Positions 58,100 through 64,000 of a DNA stretch of 64,000 nt are shown one piece after another. The notes beneath the pieces are model-generated. The model saw only the letters and a list, made by a program, of their open reading frames with translations, had not been told where the DNA came from and searched no databases. Position numbers and translations under genes: made by a program. Position 1 is the first letter of the stretch. Every line of letters starts with the position of its first letter. The stretch is from assembly GCF_901709675.1 (NCBI RefSeq), contig NC_051103.1:5193501-5257500 (forward strand), in the 5' to 3' direction. The stretch is from Syngnathus acus. Its lineage: Eukaryota; Chordata; Actinopteri; Syngnathiformes; Syngnathidae.

Positions 58100-59420
58100 C
58101 TGGAAAGTTTCACCTGAAGCTATTAGCTGCAGCTCCAGTGTCAATAATTATTCTGCTATCTGCATGTAATGAATTGACCGTTCCCATAATCCGTCTCGTA
58201 ATGGCTTTAGGACACCGAAGGGTCCTCTAAAGAAGATGAGAGCATATTGATCCACAAGATGAATGCTCTTTAGGATGTTAATAGTCTAATTTGCCTTAAT
58301 GATTTCTCCTCGTCAAGGACAGGATAATATACACTTAAAAAGGCATTCTGGGCTCCAAAGCGGAGCAAACTGGACGCTTCCTGCGTGAGAATGTCGGCCA
58401 TCCCGCTCCAACGTTGGGGAATTGATGGCCGGGCCCGCCATTAGTTTGTCTTTATTTGCTTCCTTCCCGAGGTAATTATCCGGGATTAATGCCTTTTGTG
58501 GGGCGTCGTGCAAAATAACATTAGCTGTATTCCTTTCCACCATAACCGGCATACACCTAATAAGGGGATTTTTTCTTTTAGGACACACTTGATGGCTTGA
58601 TGCATCACACAATTAGAGAGTGATGCTTAATTGCAGCTACTTTTTACAGTCCCGAATTAGGGGACCCACAAAAAAAGATTTTTGGTTACTTTTGCCACCA
58701 AAAAAAAACCCCCCAACCAAAATAAACATTTTTGCCCGAAACTGGAGCAGAACTCTCCCTCCAGAAGATGGAAGCCTTTCAGCATCCAAGGCAGTAACCT
58801 AAGCAATCCACGTTCTCTTCCCTTTTCCCACTGGCAATTTTTACATTTTATCATTGAAGTCAATGAGCCAATCTGCAATTGAGGCCGGCGAGAGCGGGAT
58901 GAGTGTATTCAGAACGCGGTCACACAGCCAATCTCCCGCTAAAGAGCAGCGATAATGTAATAATGCCGGGGCTGTAATGGTGCTGAACAGCTCCCATTCA
59001 TCCCGACACTACCTGATCATTGCTTGAACGGAAGAACGCATTACGCCGCTGGAAATGGCTGCAAACCTCAGATAATATCTCCGCAATGTGCGCTCCTTCC
59101 TTTTTGTTACCTCGGGTAACATTGCTGTCGCCGAGTAATAAAAGGCAGAAGCATCAGGATGAAATGGGAAAAGAGATTGAAGCCCTTCTGCCGACGCTTC
59201 CAAAGGCTGTTTGGAAATGGCTTCTTTTCCCGCAGAACAACAGCGTGCTCTTATAAGTGTAAAGCAGCTTTGATTGAGCGTCATTGCACTCGGCTGACTC
59301 GCCCCCCCCCACATGACAAACGACACTTAGCCACCTATCAATAGCGGCCCACCTGAATGTGCTTAAATGGGTCCGGCCGCACCAATGTTATGGCCGTTCA
59401 TACTGTCGGAATGACTCCAC
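58100..59420. promoter_or_regulatory. Candidate conserved non-coding regulatory cluster
   Basis: 58,110-58,620 and 58,870-59,420 are repeat-poor and rich in homeodomain cores (AATAATTA, TAATGAATTG, GTCTAATTTGC, GGTAATTATCC) with no coding potential. They are separated by a short poly-A/poly-C patch. Enhancer identity is an inference from wording. Confidence 0.35.
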
Positions 59421-59539
59421 TGCCTTTCATAATTAGAGGATCCCCCCCCCCCCCCTCTCGTTTTTTCTCTCGCTGCTAAAAGAAAAGCCGAGCAGAGGTG
59501 ACGGTTAAGGACATGGCAAATATATGACAGACCAAACAA

Positions 59540-59720
59540 TGCTTCATGCTAATTGAGAAAAGAGAGAGGTGACATCCGCCATTAACCTTATATGAGGCCA
59601 TTTTGTAAATCAATGTCACTCACATTTAATAACAAGTGTAATCAAAGAAATTATGCAAATTTCATTTGATGCCTCTTGCATTATGCAAATCCCCCCAGCC
59701 AAATACTATAATGAACGCTG
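59540..59720. promoter_or_regulatory. Candidate enhancer with two POU octamers
   Basis: Two perfect ATGCAAAT octamers, each within TTATGCAAAT, lie at 59,653-59,660 and 59,683-59,690 in the same orientation, 30 bp apart (about three helical turns). The surroundings include CTAATTGAG and TTTAATAACAAG (SOX-like ACAA). The spacing and quality suggest a POU/SOX-responsive element. Confidence 0.45.
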
Positions 59721-62700
59721 ACACCTGACCAGCGTCAAATTGTTGCGGCTAACCTGTTCATAATAGTATCATAGAATGAGGATATTTGTATTATTTATTT
59801 GGAATTGCATATTCAGCTTTCCGCTTCCTTCTTTCCTGAGCTTCTATCTGTCCCGGCGGTAGCCCATCAAGAGGTGGGGAGGTTAGTTGGTCGTCACGGC
59901 CATCTAGACCTTGGGCCCGTCCGGTGCGCCTGCCAGAATCAATGCTAATTATGCTGCCATCTGTGCCAACTTGACACCGGTTCAAGTCCGCAGAAACTTG
60001 AAGAGATTCGCTCAATGCAGCAGAAAGCGGGAAAATAAACCAAGACGTGACTTGTCGACTAGCCCAAAAAACGACAAAATGATTCAATTTCGTAAAGAAG
60101 AAGCTATCTTAAGGTACGACTATTCGTGATGAAGAGTTTGTTTTTGTAAGCAACAAGCATCTCCTTGGCCACGTTCAAGCGAGAGGAAACCGATAAAACA
60201 GGTTTGACTGTTTGCTCACCGAGACCACAAGTCCCGTCAATTCTCGCCCCCCCCCCTTGAAAGAGATCTGCCATTAAGGTGACATGAGAAACAAATGAGG
60301 CCAATTTCTCCTCCAATGTCCCATCTGATATGTCAATAAAAAGGCCCCGCAGCCGCAGGATGCTCCCAGATGGATTTTTCCTCGCTGGGAGACAATCAGT
60401 AGAATGCATCTAACACACCTTCGATGTGGGAGGGGGGGGCAAAGGGGGGTTTAATCACTCGGACAAAACCGATGGACCACTAGTGTTAAGTAGCAACAGA
60501 ACATCTGGTTTCGGTGAAATCTATGAACGACATTTAGTCGCAAGGTGGATAAGGAAGAAAATGCATGGGTATGATATTTGTACCTTTTTCATCTTGTCAA
60601 ATTGGAGAATGGAAAAATACAGCTCGTATGAAAAATGATTCGAACCGTAAGTGGGGAATAAATGTCAATCGTGATCAAACTTTGCTGGCAGCGGAACGAG
60701 CAGGCTGGGATTGACGGAGAAAAATGAGAGTCGATCCCAATTAGCGTCCAACATTACGAGCCGGCGTGCGCACCGGCACGATGCTTACGCGTAGAATTAT
60801 GGCGTCATCTGCCGGCGTGACGCCGTCGATAGGCGCTCATTAACTATGCCGCTCATAAAGTCAAATGTTTTTCGATAAATATCAACGGGAACGAGGCTCC
60901 GAGACGCTCGGCGGCCTGACGACCGGTGGCGGCATATGTTGAGGTGGATTGAGTCCTCGGGCTCCAATCTGGCTCTCTCTTTTCTTTTGTCTCTCAGACT
61001 TAGATGATAAATCACGTCGGCTATTTATTTTTCCATTATGCCCGCCATATGCATTACTATTATCGAATCGCGAGTGGGGAAACTACGTGCGAGCGTTAAT
61101 TGATGGCAAAAGGCAGTTTGGGGCACGGTGACGGCGATAGCGACAGCTGCTCTTGTTTATGTATCTTGTTAACATGGGCGGTGGCGGCCATGTTTGAGGA
61201 CGCCGCAATGTGTAAACAAGCGGTATAAATGACAAAGACGCTCACCTAACTTGATTTTGGGTGTGTGGTTAGCATGTTAAATAGATTAATTTTGTTTGTT
61301 GAAGCAAAATAGCTTCAGGTGGCACAGTTACATTGCATTCTTTTTCCCATAGTATTGATTTTTTTATTGTGACGTGACAGTGGTGGTATTAAGCGGTCGA
61401 TTAAGTCAGTTTAGTCCCAGGTACCAAATACGCAGGCTGGCTCTGTAAAAAAAAAAAAAAAAAAAAAGTCTCAAGGCCCCCCACTGTGTCTTAAATCCCA
61501 AGGTTGCCCCCATCGTACGTCCTTGACTGGAGCCAGACGTGAGTCTAGAACGGGCCGTTTGGCTAACAATGTCATTGTTATGGCCGTTGTCGTTTCAATT
61601 AGCAGACTGGTGCTAAAACACAAGAGCTCTAAAATGGTGACATCGGTGTTAACGCGGGACGCCGCCGTCGCCCATAAAACGGAGCACTCGTGGCCGGTGC
61701 TGACGGGGCTGTTTGCCGGTCGCCAGACGCCCGCTCACCCCCAATAGTGAGGAAACAGGACCCCGAGGTTTTACTGATGGCCCACTCAACTCGTCGACTC
61801 ATTTAGGAAGGTCGTAGTTGGACTAGATTTCTGTACATAATGCTGTGTGTGCTCAACAATCATTCTCACAAGTAAGGCCAATTTTTTTGAACATTCTTGT
61901 GTAATGAAGCCTTGCTTACAAGTGCGTTCAAGCACGATTTTTATCCGAAAATAAATAAGTACTAATTTTATTCGCATGTGTTTTTCGTCCCTCCCCCCAG
62001 TTTCTAAGTGACCTCATCAAAACAGAGGAAGAAAAAAAAACGGCGCTAACATTTATTTATTTATCCTCGCTGCTCGCTTTGTCTCGTTGGAGGCGTCATT
62101 AGAACAGCTCGCCGAGTCCCATTCGCCGCCATTATCTCTGCTATCAGCGGCGCACAGCGAGATTCCAGCGGGGCTATAAATACTTGGCCTGGACCACATG
62201 CGGCTAGCACATCATCTCTAATGTCTTTTTGCCCCTCGCTCTCTCCGATCGCTTTTCTCGCCAAACAATGAAGTGAGACAACTTGCAGAAGTTGCACGTA
62301 TATTGCAGGAGGAAAGGGGGGGGGGGGGTGCACACCTAAGCAACATCTAGAAAATGTCAGAAAATGATAGATGACGGATGTCTTGATCATTCAGTCGATT
62401 GCGTCAGGGTCACTGGCGCCGCCGCTGCAACTCCCCCCCAAAAAAAAGAAAAAAATGCAAAAAAGGATGCTTTATCTGAATTCATTATAAAATGGATCTA
62501 TATCTTATGTTTAGGGCCAAGGACGCCATTTGTATCGCAATGCAAATATCTATCATTAAATGTTGACACTTCATTTTTCTCACGCAAAGTAAGAAAAATG
62601 CCGGGCGGTGCGGATTGGTCGTCGTTGGAATTGAGCAGTTTGTCGCAATTTCCGCCGGTGGAAGGTATCGGGGCCATTGTGAACTTTGCAGGTATGATGA

Positions 62701-64000
62701 ATAATGCAAAATATAAGAAGTAACACATGGAGATGCTCGCTGCATTCTTTACCATACAGACAAATGACTTATTTGTGTATTCTGCTCGTGTAGCTCCCTA
62801 TGCTACTTCCTTTTAGCATTTACTGGCAGCGGTGCTAATACGCGATCAAAAAATGAGGGACAATAAAGGCCATGTTTTCTTAAACAGCATCATTTTAAAA
62901 CATGAAAATGATATTTTTATGATAACTACTTCTGCTTACACGGCCCACTCTTGGGCCACGACCCACCAGTTGAGAATCCCTAGCATCTAGTGAGACCACC
63001 AGGATGTTGCACATTGTGCCTCCCGGGCTCCCACATCAGTCAAAAAGCGGAGGGAAAAAAGGAAGCTAGTCGCTATCTAAATGACGGCCGTAAAGCCGAG
63101 CTAACTGTGTGCTCAGGTGGAAAGGAGTCGACAAACGATGAGGACGATCGCCGAGTTGCGCCCTGACACGGGAGGACAAAGTGAGGGCTTGGTTTCCTGC
63201 CTGTAATCAGTGTTTACATCCAGCACGTCACCAATGGCTGAGCAAAGACGTGGATCAACGGCGGAAGGCTGCCTGGCGCTCTTGCTCTTTATTGCTTTCA
63301 ATTCAAATGCTGGAACTTTTGAATATCTTATTGTCATTTTTGTCAGTTCAATTTTATGATTGTATTTTATTTCATGGATGGGATTTAATCCAGAATTTCA
63401 CTTTTTACCATTTTTTTTAAAATCCTGAAGTACCTAATGTAGTGTCCGCCAAGCGTTTACCTGACTCCTGTAATAGATAATATGCCCCCACCCCCACCCC
63501 CTCCGCCTGAGTTCTTCCTGGCGCTCCCATAGATTCTGTTTGCTTTGCTATTGATTGCGGGCAAGGAGCTCATCATTCTCTCGGCTTCAATCCATTTACA
63601 TTTAAGCACAGCTCGCCTCTACTCGGCCTAATTAGCTCCACGGCTCCATTAGTCCACATTGTACTCCGATCCATTCGTCACTTTGCATGCACGCGGGGTT
63701 TACTTACTCGAGGTGGATTATGTCTATAATGACGTGCAATTCACCAGCTGCTAACATGCTAAGGCCTAAAATTAGCATCAAACGTGGACTTTTGAAATAG
63801 TTTGGGAAGATGCCGTAAGCATATTTAGCAGGCTTGCCTGTCAATCACTTCTCATCATTCGGAATGAAATAAAACGCCCATTTTTCGTCACCTTCATCCA
63901 GTTAGGAAATGTGGAGCAAAAGATCGTTTACTTCGTACTTCCCAGATAATTTGCTCCGAACTCCACTCCCCTCTCGCTCTCTCTCTTCCTTTCAACGGGG
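59721..64000. other. Gene desert, part 2: no gene recognised
   Basis: No gene to the window edge. Repeat-poor candidate regulatory islands occur at about 60,700-61,130 (CpG-containing, with CTCATTAACTATG and GGCTATTTATTTTTCC) and 63,540-63,720 (CTAATTAGCTCC). Simple repeats include a poly-A run at 61,447, G-runs at 60,430 and 62,317, and CCACCCCC at 63,487. Frames such as 62,364-62,723 are lysine-rich readings of A-rich DNA without a known domain. Confidence 0.5.

Noticed and set aside
62364-62723. 119-codon frame ending near a GTATGA donor-like site (MPGGADWSS...)
   Set aside because: Begins in A-rich DNA, has no recognisable domain, and no partner exon was seen.

Overview
The window is vertebrate nuclear DNA. 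It has multi-exon genes with GT-AG introns, many of them only 60-80 bp long, conserved vertebrate protein families, abundant microsatellites and homopolymers, and fish-type transposable elements. A teleost (probably percomorph-like, from the compact introns) is the best inference; I cannot name the species.

Layout. (1) 1-25,100: the 3' three quarters of tanc2 (+), a postsynaptic STAND-ATPase/ankyrin/TPR scaffold. 26 exon segments can be joined with consistent phase (5,322-23,549), including two candidate in-frame microexons; the N-terminal exons lie upstream or were not recognised. (2) 25,150-35,320: a dense cluster of four small genes. g6pc3 (-) and lsm12 (+) are head to head with a shared ~340 bp promoter. 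tmem101 (-) is tail to tail with lsm12. A cone-type transducin gamma gene (gngt2-like, +) follows. All four complete coding models close in frame (339, 196, 255 and 70 residues). (3) 35,820-42,755: a repeat block. Two closely similar modules face each other in opposite orientation; each has a CRE, an AAGATGGCGG start context, a short ORF and a ~70 bp mini-intron. Between them is a 3.2 kb hAT-like element with an 8-bp target duplication. It contains a 233-bp tandem array of strong hairpins and a truncated L2/CR1-type LINE. (4) 43,000-64,000: no gene recognised. This is a gene desert with AT-rich stretches of homeodomain/POU-like motifs, candidate conserved regulatory elements and several CTCF-like motifs.

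The genes do not form one pathway: they are a neuronal scaffold, an ER sugar-phosphate phosphatase, an Lsm-domain RNA-associated protein, a membrane protein and a photoreceptor G-protein subunit. The order joins genes that in human lie in different parts of 17q (TANC2 in 17q23; G6PC3, LSM12 and TMEM101 in 17q21.31; GNGT2 in 17q21.3). No bacterial, phage or CRISPR system is present. The most unusual structure is the inverted module pair with its nested hairpin array. Coordinates of exons come from reading splice sites and phase by eye against remembered family sequences, not from alignment software.
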